From positions 248,001 to 312,000 of the forward strand of contig NZ_JABRWJ010000003.1 in assembly GCF_013266755.1 (NCBI RefSeq): a DNA stretch of 64,000 bases, given 5' to 3'. The notes beneath the pieces are model-generated. The model saw only the letters and a list, made by a program, of their open reading frames with translations. It did no database searches and had not been told where the DNA came from. The position numbers and the translations under genes were made by a program. This DNA comes from Pseudaquabacterium terrae (GTDB taxonomy: Bacteria; Pseudomonadota; Gammaproteobacteria; Burkholderiales; Burkholderiaceae_C). Within the stretch, counting starts at the first letter, position 1, and each line of letters begins with the position of its first letter. Below, one piece after another: positions 29,284-36,850 of the stretch.

Positions 29284-29562
29284 CTAGGCGGCCGCGGGTG
29301 TCCGGGCACGCAGCATGGCGAGCACCTCGGTCACCTCGGGGCAATTCAATTCGCCCTCCGGTTCTCGGCGTGCCAACAGCAGATCCAGCAAATCGTTGTC
29401 GGCCAGGTCCATCAGGGCCTGCAGCCCGGTGGCGTGGCGCACGGTCAGCGTCGCTTCATGGCGCTGGAAGAAGCGCTCGACGAAGAGGTCGTTCTCCAGC
29501 AGCCCGCGCCGGCAGCGCCACTTCAGGCGGCTCAACTCGGTGGGGTGCAGCGCGGGTTCCAT
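29284..29562 (-). CDS. sdhE: FAD assembly factor SdhE
   Basis: 92 residues. The signature RRGLLENDL (RGxxE, Arg19-Gly20 to Glu23) is the surface that binds SdhA during covalent flavinylation. The rest is the short helical SdhE fold (FFQRHEATLTVRHATGLQ, LMDLADNDLLDLLL). It sits between sdhB and gltA, 6 nt after the sdhB stop. Related proteins were once annotated as the CptB antitoxin; the sdh context supports flavinylation. Confidence 0.93.
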   Translation of the reverse strand: MEPALHPTELSRLKWRCRRGLLENDLFVERFFQRHEATLTVRHATGLQALMDLADNDLLDLLLARREPEGELNCPEVTEVLAMLRARTPAAA

Positions 29563-29568
29563 GGACCG

Positions 29569-30273
29569 TCAGACCGCCCGGCGGACCATCAGCTCTTTGA
29601 TCTTGCCGATGGCCTTCGTCGGATTCAGGCCCTTCGGGCAGACGTCGACGCAGTTCATGATCGTGTGGCAGCGGAACAGGCGGTACGGGTCCTCGAGGTT
29701 GTCGAGCCGTTCGGCTGTTCCCTGGTCACGGCTGTCGGCAATGAATCGATAGGCCTGCAGCAGGCCAGCCGGGCCGACGAACTTGTCCGGGTTCCACCAG
29801 AAACTCGGGCAGCTGGTCGAACAGCTCGCGCAGAGGATGCACTCGTAGAGGCCGTTCAGCTCGTCGCGCTCTTCGGGCGACTGCAGCCGCTCCTTCTCGG
29901 GCGGCACTTCGTCGTTGACGAGGTACGGCTTGATCGAGTTGTACTGCTTGAAGAACTGCGTCATGTCGACGATCAGGTCGCGGATCACCGGCAGGCCGGG
30001 CAGCGGCTTGAGCACGATCGGATCCTTCAGATCGCGCATGTTCGTCAGGCAGGCGAGGCCGTTCTTGCCGTTGATGTTCATCGCGTCGGAGCCGCAGACG
30101 CCTTCGCGGCACGAGCGCCGGTAGCTGATCGCCGGGTCCAGCGACTTCAGCTTGATCAGCGCGTCCAGCAGCATGCGCTCGGAACCGTCGAGCTCGACCT
30201 CGATGGTCTGCATGTAGGGCTTGGCGTCCTTGTCCGGGTCGTAGCGATAGATCTTGAAAGTGCGTTTTGCCAT
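29569..30273 (-). CDS. sdhB: succinate dehydrogenase iron-sulfur subunit
   Basis: 234 residues. N-terminal [2Fe-2S] ferredoxin domain with Cys55, Cys60, Asp63 and Cys75 (CREGVCGSDAM), the same Asp-containing arrangement as the E. coli subunit. The C-terminal domain carries ECILCASCSTSCPSF for the [4Fe-4S] cluster and CHTIMNCVDVCPKGLNP for the [3Fe-4S] and [4Fe-4S] ligands. It passes electrons from SdhA flavin to quinone at SdhCD. 21 nt after sdhA. Confidence 0.98.
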   Translation of the reverse strand: MAKRTFKIYRYDPDKDAKPYMQTIEVELDGSERMLLDALIKLKSLDPAISYRRSCREGVCGSDAMNINGKNGLACLTNMRDLKDPIVLKPLPGLPVIRDLIVDMTQFFKQYNSIKPYLVNDEVPPEKERLQSPEERDELNGLYECILCASCSTSCPSFWWNPDKFVGPAGLLQAYRFIADSRDQGTAERLDNLEDPYRLFRCHTIMNCVDVCPKGLNPTKAIGKIKELMVRRAV

Positions 30274-30294
30274 TGTCTTGTCTCTATCGCGTGA

Positions 30295-32097
30295 TCAGAA
30301 CGTCCGGACCTTGGGCGGCACGCTGTCCACCGTCAGCGGCTTCAATTGCACCGGCTTGTAGTCGAGACGGTTGCCTTCGGAGTACCACAGCGTGTGCTTC
30401 ATCCACTCGGCGTCGTTGCGGCCGAGCGGGAACTGCGCATCGTCGGCGCCGCGCTCGTAGTCCTTGACCGTGTGCGCACCGCGGCATTCACGGCGGGCGG
30501 CCGCCGATTCGATCGTCGCCTGTGCCGACTCGATCAGGTTCTCGACTTCCAGCGCCTCGATGCGCGCGGTGTTGAAGACCTTGCTCTTGTCCTTCAGCGT
30601 GATGCCGGCAACGCGTTCGCGGATCGCCGCGACCATCTTGGTGCCCTCGTCCATCGCGGCCTGCGTGCGGAACACGCCGGCATGCGTCTGCATCGCGTTG
30701 CGCAGGTCGTTGGCGACGTCCTGCGCATATTCGCCGCCGCTGGAGTTGTCGAGCCGGGCGATGCGGGCGAGCGAGTAGTCGGCCGCGTCCTTCGGCAGGT
30801 CCTTGTGGGCCTTCGGCGACTTGGCCAGGTGGTCGACGATGTGGTCGCCGGCGGCCTTGCCGAACACCAGCAGGTCGAGCAGCGAATTGGTGCCTAGCCG
30901 GTTGGCGCCGTGCACGCTGACGCACGAGCACTCGCCGACGGCATAGAAGCCGTTGACGATGCTCTTGTAGTCACCGCCCTTGGGCACGACGACCTGGCCG
31001 TGGATGTTGGTCGGGATGCCGCCCATCTGGTAGTGGATCGTCGGCACCACCGGGATCGGTTCCTTCGTGATGTCGACGTTGGCGAAGTTGTGGCCGATCT
31101 CGAGCACGCTGGGCAGGCGCTTCATGATCGTCTCGGCGCCGAGGTGGGTCATGTCGAGCTGGATGTAGTCCTTGTTCGGACCGCAACCGCGCCCTTCCTT
31201 GATCTCCTGGTCCATGCAGCGCGAGACGAAGTCGCGTGGCGCCAGGTCCTTCAAGGTCGGCGCGTAGCGCTCCATGAAGCGCTCGCCGTTGATGTTGCGC
31301 AGGATCGCGCCCTCGCCGCGGCAGCCTTCGGTCAGCAGCACGCCGGCACCGGCGACTCCTGTCGGGTGGAATTGCCAGAACTCCATGTCCTCGAGCGGAA
31401 TGCCCGCGCGCGCGGCCATGCCGAGGCCGTCACCGGTATTGATGAAGGCATTCGTCGACGCGGCATAGATGCGGCCGGCGCCACCGGTGGCGAACAGCGT
31501 GACCTTGCCTTCGAGGATGTGCACGTCGCCCGTTTCCATCTCGAGCGCGGTGACGCCGAGCACGTCACCAGACGCGTCGCGAATGAGGTCCAGCGCCATC
31601 CACTCGACGAAGAACTGCGTGCGCGCCTTGACGTTCTGCTGGTACAGCGTGTGCAGCATCGCGTGGCCGGTGCGGTCGGCGGCAGCGCAGGCGCGCTGCA
31701 CCGGCTTCTCGCCATAGTTCGCGGTGTGGCCGCCGAACGGACGCTGGTAGATCGTGCCGTCCGGGTTTCGGTCGAAGGGCATGCCGAAGTGCTCGAGCTC
31801 GTAGACGACCTTCGGCGCCTCGCGGCACATGAACTCGATCGCGTCCTGGTCGCCGAGCCAGTCGGAGCCCTTGACGGTGTCGTAGAAGTGGAAGTGCCAG
31901 TTGTCCTCGCTCATGTTGCCGAGCGAGGCGCCGATGCCGCCCTGCGCGGCAACGGTGTGCGAGCGCGTCGGGAAGACCTTGGTCAGCACCGCGACGTTGA
32001 GGCCCGCGCGGGCCAGTTGAAGCGAGGCGCGCATGCCGGAGCCACCGGCCCCGACGATCACGACATCGAATTTTCGTTTTGCGACGGCAGCAGCCAT
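30295..32097 (-). CDS. sdhA: succinate dehydrogenase flavoprotein subunit
   Basis: 600 residues. The FAD Rossmann motif GAGGSGMRAS is at about 16-25 and RSHTVAAQGGIGASLGN holds the covalent FAD His47. Other landmarks are HPTGVAGAGVLLTEGCRGEG, the substrate-site Arg in RLGTNSLLDLLVFGKAAG, and the C-terminal RRECRGAHTVKDYERGADD. It oxidises succinate to fumarate on the cytoplasmic face of the inner membrane. It begins 3 nt after sdhD, suggesting coupling. Confidence 0.98.
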   Translation of the reverse strand: MAAAVAKRKFDVVIVGAGGSGMRASLQLARAGLNVAVLTKVFPTRSHTVAAQGGIGASLGNMSEDNWHFHFYDTVKGSDWLGDQDAIEFMCREAPKVVYELEHFGMPFDRNPDGTIYQRPFGGHTANYGEKPVQRACAAADRTGHAMLHTLYQQNVKARTQFFVEWMALDLIRDASGDVLGVTALEMETGDVHILEGKVTLFATGGAGRIYAASTNAFINTGDGLGMAARAGIPLEDMEFWQFHPTGVAGAGVLLTEGCRGEGAILRNINGERFMERYAPTLKDLAPRDFVSRCMDQEIKEGRGCGPNKDYIQLDMTHLGAETIMKRLPSVLEIGHNFANVDITKEPIPVVPTIHYQMGGIPTNIHGQVVVPKGGDYKSIVNGFYAVGECSCVSVHGANRLGTNSLLDLLVFGKAAGDHIVDHLAKSPKAHKDLPKDAADYSLARIARLDNSSGGEYAQDVANDLRNAMQTHAGVFRTQAAMDEGTKMVAAIRERVAGITLKDKSKVFNTARIEALEVENLIESAQATIESAAARRECRGAHTVKDYERGADDAQFPLGRNDAEWMKHTLWYSEGNRLDYKPVQLKPLTVDSVPPKVRTF

Positions 32098-32100
32098 TTT

Positions 32101-32463
32101 TTATAGTCTCCAGAGCACCTGCACGGCCCAGCCGGTGCAGCCGACCAGCCAGGCGATCGTGGCCACCTGCGCCACCAGCTTGACGCCGACGGACTGGATG
32201 TAGTCCATCCACACGTCGCGCATGCCGACCCACGCGTGGTACGCGAGCGAGATGATGACGATGAAGGTCAGGAACTTCATCCACTGCTGCGCGAAGATGC
32301 CGGACCAGCGGTCATAGCCCAGCGGCCCGGGCAGCAGCACCTGCACCAGCAGCACCAGCGTGTACAGCGCCATCAGCGCCGCGGTGACGCGCTGGCTCAG
32401 CCAGTCGCGGAATCCGTAGTGCGCGCCAACGACGAGGCGCTTCGAACCGTAATTGCTTGCCAT
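32101..32463 (-). CDS. sdhD: succinate dehydrogenase membrane anchor SdhD
   Basis: 120 residues with three membrane helices (about 25-45, VTAALMALYTLVLLVQVLL; 60-80, FLTFIVIISLAYHAWVG; 95-118). The conserved AYHAWVGMRDVWMDYI holds the haem/quinone-site His and Asp-Tyr region. The N-terminal VVGAHYGFRDWLSQR is typical of betaproteobacterial SdhD. It starts 13 nt after sdhC. Confidence 0.94.
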   Translation of the reverse strand: MASNYGSKRLVVGAHYGFRDWLSQRVTAALMALYTLVLLVQVLLPGPLGYDRWSGIFAQQWMKFLTFIVIISLAYHAWVGMRDVWMDYIQSVGVKLVAQVATIAWLVGCTGWAVQVLWRL

Positions 32464-32476
32464 GTCGCTGCGCTCC

Positions 32477-32902
32477 TCAGTACAGGCCGAAGAGCTTGGC
32501 GCCGAGCAGCACGGTGAGCACCGTGCTTAAGCCCACCGTGACCACGGCCGACGACCGGCCCTGCTGCTTGCTGACGCTGTGCGTCGCATCCATCCACAGG
32601 TGGCGGACGCCGGCGATGGCGTGGAACAGGTAGGCCCAGATCAGCGCCAGCACGATCAGCTTGATGACGACGCCGGGGACCACGCCGATGCCGGCGACGA
32701 AGGCGCTGGCGAAGGTGTCGTACGAAATCTCGGACGTGACGCTCTTGTCGAAGAGCCAGATCACGAAGGGCAGCAGGAAGAACATCAGCATGCCGCTGCC
32801 GCGGTGCAGGATCGACACCACGCCGGCAATCGGTAGCCGGTACTGCAGCGCTTCGATCAAGCGCATGTTCGCGCCGGGCCTTGTTCTCGAGATCTCTGGC
32901 AT
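32477..32902 (-). CDS. sdhC: succinate dehydrogenase cytochrome b556 subunit SdhC
   Basis: 141 residues with three membrane helices. The quinone-site segment is LPIAGVVSILHRGSGMLMF (Ser and Arg of the pocket) and the haem His is in LFHAIAGVRHLWMD. The start MPEISRTRPGANMRL at 32902 has AAAAGAG upstream; a further in-frame extension has no support, and an internal ATG at residue 13 is a weaker choice. First sdh gene, 95 nt after the gntR stop. Whether sdh is read from its own promoter or through from gntR is not clear from the sequence. Confidence 0.95.
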   Translation of the reverse strand: MPEISRTRPGANMRLIEALQYRLPIAGVVSILHRGSGMLMFFLLPFVIWLFDKSVTSEISYDTFASAFVAGIGVVPGVVIKLIVLALIWAYLFHAIAGVRHLWMDATHSVSKQQGRSSAVVTVGLSTVLTVLLGAKLFGLY

Positions 32903-32997
32903 GGGGCTGTCTCTTTTCGTAATCCGGGTGAAACCCTTAGAGTTTATTGCAACGCACAAGGCTTACCGGAAGCTTGGATGCGTATGAACCACAGGCT

Positions 32998-33771
32998 TCA
33001 GCTCAGCGCGTTGCGATAGAAGTGGTGATCGGTGTTGTAGAGGCCGCGGCGCAGTTCGACGGGCTTGTCGCCGTAGGTGAACGACAGCCGCTCGACGCTC
33101 AACAGCGGCGTGCCCTCGCCCACCGCCAGCACGTCGGCGGTCGCCGCATCGGCGGCGACGGCGCGGATCTTTTCTTCGGCGCGGATCATGCGCACGCCGA
33201 ACTCGGTTTCGAACATGCCGTACATCGGACCCTTGTAGTCGGCCAGGCGCTCGGCGGTCAGGCCCTTGAACAGCGTGCCGGGCAGCCAGATCTCGTCGAA
33301 GACCACCGGCTTGGCATTGGCCAGCAGGAGCCGCCGCAGCAGCACCACCGCATCGCCGCTCTTGCAGTCGAGCGCGCGTGCCACCGGTGCCGGCGCGCGC
33401 AGGCGGCTGCAATCGATCAGCCGGCGCTCCATGTCGGGTGTCACGCCATCATCGGCGGTCAGGCGCAGGAAGCGGTACTGCACCTGCTGCTCGGCATGCG
33501 TGGCGACGAAGGTGCCCTTGCCTTGCCGGCGCACCAGCAGGTTGTCGGCGGCCAGCTCGTCGATCGCCTTGCGCACCGTGCCCTGGCTGACCTTGAAGCG
33601 CGCGGCGAGGTCGAGCTCGCTCGGGATCGCCTCGCCCGGCTTCCACAGCCCGGCCTGCAGCTCGCGCATGATCAGCCCCTTGATCTGCTGGTACAGCGGG
33701 CTGAAGGCCGGCGCGGCGTCCGCCGCCGCATCGGCGGCGCTCGGCAGCGTGGGAACGGTCGGCGCGGGCAT
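32998..33771 (-). CDS. GntR-family (HutC subgroup, UTRA domain) regulator of TCA genes
   Basis: 257 residues. Ala/Pro-rich N-terminal tail (1-25), winged helix (about 25-95: YQQIKGLIMRELQAGLWKPGE, RFKVSQGTVRKAIDELAADN, RRQGKGTFVATH) and UTRA ligand-binding domain (about 105-250: DMERRLIDCSRLR, VFDEIWLPGTLFKGL, LLSVERLSFTYGDKPVELRRG, ending RGLYNTDHHFY). It lies between sdhC and mdh, transcribed with the sdh side. The divergent region holds GTCTTATAGAAGAC, and a perfect version lies in the acnB promoter, so this protein is the natural candidate for binding both. The effector is unknown. Confidence 0.9.
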   Translation of the reverse strand: MPAPTVPTLPSAADAAADAAPAFSPLYQQIKGLIMRELQAGLWKPGEAIPSELDLAARFKVSQGTVRKAIDELAADNLLVRRQGKGTFVATHAEQQVQYRFLRLTADDGVTPDMERRLIDCSRLRAPAPVARALDCKSGDAVVLLRRLLLANAKPVVFDEIWLPGTLFKGLTAERLADYKGPMYGMFETEFGVRMIRAEEKIRAVAADAATADVLAVGEGTPLLSVERLSFTYGDKPVELRRGLYNTDHHFYRNALS

Positions 33772-33824
33772 GGCCCGGATTGCAACACAGCGTCACGGGG
33801 GTCGTCCACCAAATGCTGACAGTT

Positions 33825-33845
33825 GTCTTATAGAAGACATAAGAC
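33825..33845 (+). promoter_or_regulatory. operator-like site in the mdh/gntR divergent region
   Basis: GTCTTATAGAAGAC (33825-33838) followed by ATAAGAC (33839-33845). It is a near copy of the perfect palindrome GTCTTATATAAGAC at the acnB promoter; aligned from 33825 and 40792, the two sites share 17 of the first 18 bases. It lies just upstream of the mdh promoter. Confidence 0.7.
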
Positions 33846-33847
33846 CT

Positions 33848-33876
33848 TTGACAGCCTCGGTATCAACCCCTAGACT
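33848..33876 (+). promoter_or_regulatory. sigma-70-type promoter of mdh
   Basis: TTGACA (33848-33853, full consensus), a 17-bp spacer, TAGACT (33871-33876). It lies 111 nt before the mdh start and immediately downstream of the operator-like site, so a bound protein would sit at or just above the -35. Confidence 0.7.
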
Positions 33877-33987
33877 GGCCTACACTCCCGACCTCGTTCC
33901 GGTCCGCGCGCGCCACCTGAGGCCGAGCGCCCCGTCCGCACGTCGTCCGGTCGCCGCTTTTTCTTCACCATCCGCCTGGAGTTCCCC

Positions 33988-34974
33988 ATGAGCAAGAAGC
34001 CCGTCCGCGTGGCCGTCACCGGCGCCGCCGGCCAGATCGGTTATGCCCTGTTGTTCCGCATCGCCTCCGGAGAAATGCTGGGCAAGGACCAGCCGGTGAT
34101 CCTGCAGCTGCTGGAGATCCCGGACGAGAAGGCGCAGAAGGCGCTCAAGGGCGTGATGATGGAACTGGACGACTGCGCCTTCCCGCTGCTGGCCGGCATG
34201 GAAGCGCACGGCGATGCGAACACCGCCTTCAAGGACACCGACTACGCGCTGCTCGTCGGCGCCCGCCCGCGCGGCCCCGGCATGGAACGCGCCGACCTGC
34301 TAGCCGCCAATGCCCAGATCTTCACCGCACAGGGCAAGGCGCTGAACGCCGTGGCTTCGCGCAACGTGCGCGTGCTGGTCGTCGGCAACCCGGCCAACAC
34401 CAATGCCTACATCGCGATGAAGTCGGCGCCGGATCTGCCGCGCAAGAACTTCACCGCCATGCTGCGCCTGGACCACAACCGTGCGCTGAGCCAGATCGCC
34501 GCGAAGACCGGCAAGCCGGTGTCGTCGATCAAGAAGCTGGCCGTCTGGGGCAACCACTCGCCGACGATGTACGCCGACTACCGCTTCGCGACGATCGATG
34601 GCGCCAGCGTCAAGGACATGATCAACGACGACGCCTGGAACCGCGACGTGTTCCTGCCCACCGTCGGCAAGCGCGGCGCGGCGATCATCGAGGCGCGCGG
34701 CCTGTCGTCGGCTGCCTCGGCGGCCAACGCGGCGATCGACCACATGCGCGACTGGGCGCTGGGCACCAACGGCGAATGGGTCACGATGGGCGTGCCGAGC
34801 AACGGCGAATACGGCATCCCGAAGGACATCATGTTCGGCTACCCGGTCACCTGCGAAGGCGGCGAGTACAAGCTGGTCGAAGGCCTGGCCATCGACGAGT
34901 TCTCGCAGCAGTGCATCAACAAGACCCTCGCAGAGTTGCAAGGCGAGCAGGACGGCGTCAAGCACCTGCTGTGA
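33988..34974 (+). CDS. mdh: malate dehydrogenase
   Basis: 328 residues, the LDH-like MDH type of betaproteobacteria. NAD-binding [14 protein letters not shown] at 11-24; substrate loop [22 protein letters not shown]; catalytic His in [14 protein letters not shown] near 188. It oxidises malate to oxaloacetate. CTGGAG lies 6 nt before the ATG at 33988. It is monocistronic: a strong terminator follows 32 nt after the stop. Divergent from gntR-sdh-gltA, so the two halves of the TCA locus share one regulatory region. Confidence 0.98.
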   Translation: MSKKPVRVAVTGAAGQIGYALLFRIASGEMLGKDQPVILQLLEIPDEKAQKALKGVMMELDDCAFPLLAGMEAHGDANTAFKDTDYALLVGARPRGPGMERADLLAANAQIFTAQGKALNAVASRNVRVLVVGNPANTNAYIAMKSAPDLPRKNFTAMLRLDHNRALSQIAAKTGKPVSSIKKLAVWGNHSPTMYADYRFATIDGASVKDMINDDAWNRDVFLPTVGKRGAAIIEARGLSSAASAANAAIDHMRDWALGTNGEWVTMGVPSNGEYGIPKDIMFGYPVTCEGGEYKLVEGLAIDEFSQQCINKTLAELQGEQDGVKHLL

Positions 34975-35005
34975 TGCTCCCGGGCCGCGGCCCGGCGTAA
35001 GCTCC

Positions 35006-35048
35006 GAAGGGCCGGTCGGCATCGCTGCCACCGGCCCTTCTTCTTTCC
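35006..35048 (+). terminator. intrinsic terminator after mdh
   Basis: GAAGGGCCGGT (35006-35016) with ACCGGCCCTTC (35030-35040), perfect 11 bp, with an inner GGCA/TGCC extension and loop TCGC; tail TTCTTTCC. It ends only 14 nt before the next start codon, so the lyase gene at 35062 must be read through or have a promoter inside mdh. Confidence 0.85.
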
Positions 35049-35061
35049 CCACGACCCGACC

Positions 35062-36066
35062 ATGACCGAATCCGTGCTGCCCCGCGACGTGCTGTTCGAC
35101 GACGGCGACGTCGCCCCCGACCTCCCCGTCTGCGACCACTACTGCGGCGTCGAAGCGCGCATGCACAAGAGCCTGGCGCTGCAAGCCGAGCTCGGGCCGG
35201 TGTTCGACGTGACGCTCGATTGCGAGGACGGCGCACCGGTCGGCGCCGAGCGCGAGCATGCGCAGATGGTCGCCGACATCGTGCTGTCGAACGCGAACAA
35301 CTTCGGCCGTGTCGGCGCACGCGCGCATCCGGTCGAGCACCCGGCCTTCGAAGCCGATCTCGAGACGCTGATCGGCCGCGCCGGCGACCGGCTCGCCTAC
35401 CTGATGATCCCGAAGCCACGCCACCTGGCCGACGCGCAGCGGGCGATCGCCGCCGTCGAGCAGGTGATCGCGCGCAGCGGCCGCGGCGCACGCCTGCCGC
35501 TGCACATGCTGATCGAGACCCACGGCGGGTTGCGCGACGTGATGGCCATTGCCGCGCTGCCGCGCATCGAATCGCTGTCTTTTGGATTGATGGACTTCGT
35601 CTCGGCGCACCGCGGTGCGATACCGCAGACGGCGATGGGCGCGAAGGGCCAGTTCGAGCATCCGCTGGTGGTGCGCGCGAAGCTGGAGATCTCCGCCGCC
35701 TGCCACGCCGCGGCGAAGGTACCGTCGCACTGCGTCGTCACCGAGTTCAAGGATCAGAAGGCGCTGGGCGCCGCGGCCACGCGCGCGGCGCGCGAGTTCG
35801 GCTACACGCGCATGTGGAGCATCCACCCGGCGCAGATCGAGCCGATCATCGAGGCCTTCGCGCCCAGCGTCGCCGAGATCGACGAAGCGATCGAGATCAT
35901 CGCCGCCGCGCAAGCCGCGTTGTGGGCGCCGATCCGCCACCGTGACACCTTGCACGACCGCGCGAGTTACCGCTACTTCTGGCAGGTGCTCGAGCGCGCG
36001 CGCCGCACCGGGCAGCCCTTGCCGGCGCAAGCAGAACAGGCCTTCTTCGGCTCGGCAAGGAACTAA
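35062..36066 (+). CDS. HpcH/HpaI aldolase / CitE-like lyase
   Basis: 334 residues, TIM barrel of the CitE/malyl-CoA lyase family. Landmarks: VFDVTLDCEDGAPVGAE (Mg-binding Glu/Asp), LMIPKPRHLADA, LHMLIETHGGLRDVMAIAALPRI (second acidic ligand), LSFGLMDFVSAH, and MWSIHPAQIEPI near the C terminus. These enzymes cleave or form malyl-CoA, citramalyl-CoA or similar esters. The N-terminal VCDHYCGVEARMHKSLALQ differs from the RSVLFVPG opening of CitE itself and is closer to L-malyl-CoA or beta-methylmalyl-CoA lyases. The place beside mdh suggests a link to malate or glyoxylate, but this is not shown. Confidence 0.88.
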   Translation: MTESVLPRDVLFDDGDVAPDLPVCDHYCGVEARMHKSLALQAELGPVFDVTLDCEDGAPVGAEREHAQMVADIVLSNANNFGRVGARAHPVEHPAFEADLETLIGRAGDRLAYLMIPKPRHLADAQRAIAAVEQVIARSGRGARLPLHMLIETHGGLRDVMAIAALPRIESLSFGLMDFVSAHRGAIPQTAMGAKGQFEHPLVVRAKLEISAACHAAAKVPSHCVVTEFKDQKALGAAATRAAREFGYTRMWSIHPAQIEPIIEAFAPSVAEIDEAIEIIAAAQAALWAPIRHRDTLHDRASYRYFWQVLERARRTGQPLPAQAEQAFFGSARN

Positions 36067-36212
36067 GTCGGTTTTCCACGGTCCCTTGCTGGCCGTTGCA
36101 GTGCTGGCTTTCACTGACACCGGCGGGACCCCCGCACACCTGAGAATGCGGCAACCCCTCGTCCCGCCCGTGCGCGGCTTAACTTGTCCGTTCGAGAGTG
36201 AGCGCTGTCCCG

Positions 36213-36758
36213 ATGATCCGTCTTGCCCCCCGCCTGCCGCGCCCGGCCCTTGCGCTGGTCCTGTCCACCCTGCTGGCCGGCGTCGCGCACGCGGCCGGTG
36301 AAGCGCCGGCCGCCAAGGCACCGGCGAAGAAACCCGCCGCGAAGGCCGAGCAGCACGAGCCCGCCACCGAAGCGCAGCTCGCGGTCGCGATGCGCGTGCT
36401 GACCGGCGACGCCGACTGCGAGTTCAAGCAGACGATCTCGGTGACCCCGATCGAAGGCCATGCCGGCCACTTCAACCTGACCTTCAAGAAGGTCAGCTAC
36501 CGGATGGTCCCGCAGGAAACCACCACCGGTGCCGTGCGGCTCGAGGACAAGAAGGCCGGGATGATCTGGATCCAGATCCCCGCCAAATCGATGCTGATGA
36601 ACGCGAAGATCGGCCAGCGGGTGGTCGACGACTGCACGCATTCCGAACAGCGCGCCGCGGTCGCGGCCGCCGCCGCTGCCGGCCGGTCGCAGCAGGCCGA
36701 GGGGTCGATCGGCATCTCCCCGGCCGCCGCCAGTACCGGCGTGGCACCCCGCAACTGA
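36213..36758 (+). CDS. secreted hypothetical protein, 181 residues
   Basis: Starts MIRLAPRLPRPALALVLSTL at 36213; a GTG at 36198 would add five residues. Sec signal peptide to about residue 24 (ending GVAHA), then an Ala/Lys/Pro-rich linker (AAKAPAKKPAAKAE) and a compact domain with AMRVLTGDADCEFKQTISV and WIQIPAKSMLMNAKIGQRVVDDC. The two Cys residues could pair in the periplasm. The C terminus is Ala-rich and probably disordered. I do not recognise the family beyond a conserved exported protein of Burkholderiales. It starts 146 nt after the lyase gene. Confidence 0.75.
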   Translation: MIRLAPRLPRPALALVLSTLLAGVAHAAGEAPAAKAPAKKPAAKAEQHEPATEAQLAVAMRVLTGDADCEFKQTISVTPIEGHAGHFNLTFKKVSYRMVPQETTTGAVRLEDKKAGMIWIQIPAKSMLMNAKIGQRVVDDCTHSEQRAAVAAAAAAGRSQQAEGSIGISPAAASTGVAPRN

Positions 36759-36850
36759 CGCGCCCACCCGCAGCTGCACCCGTGCGCCGGCGAGAGCCGG
36801 CGTAGGATGGTCCGGCCGGTCACCGCCGGCGCCATCATCGCTCGCACACG

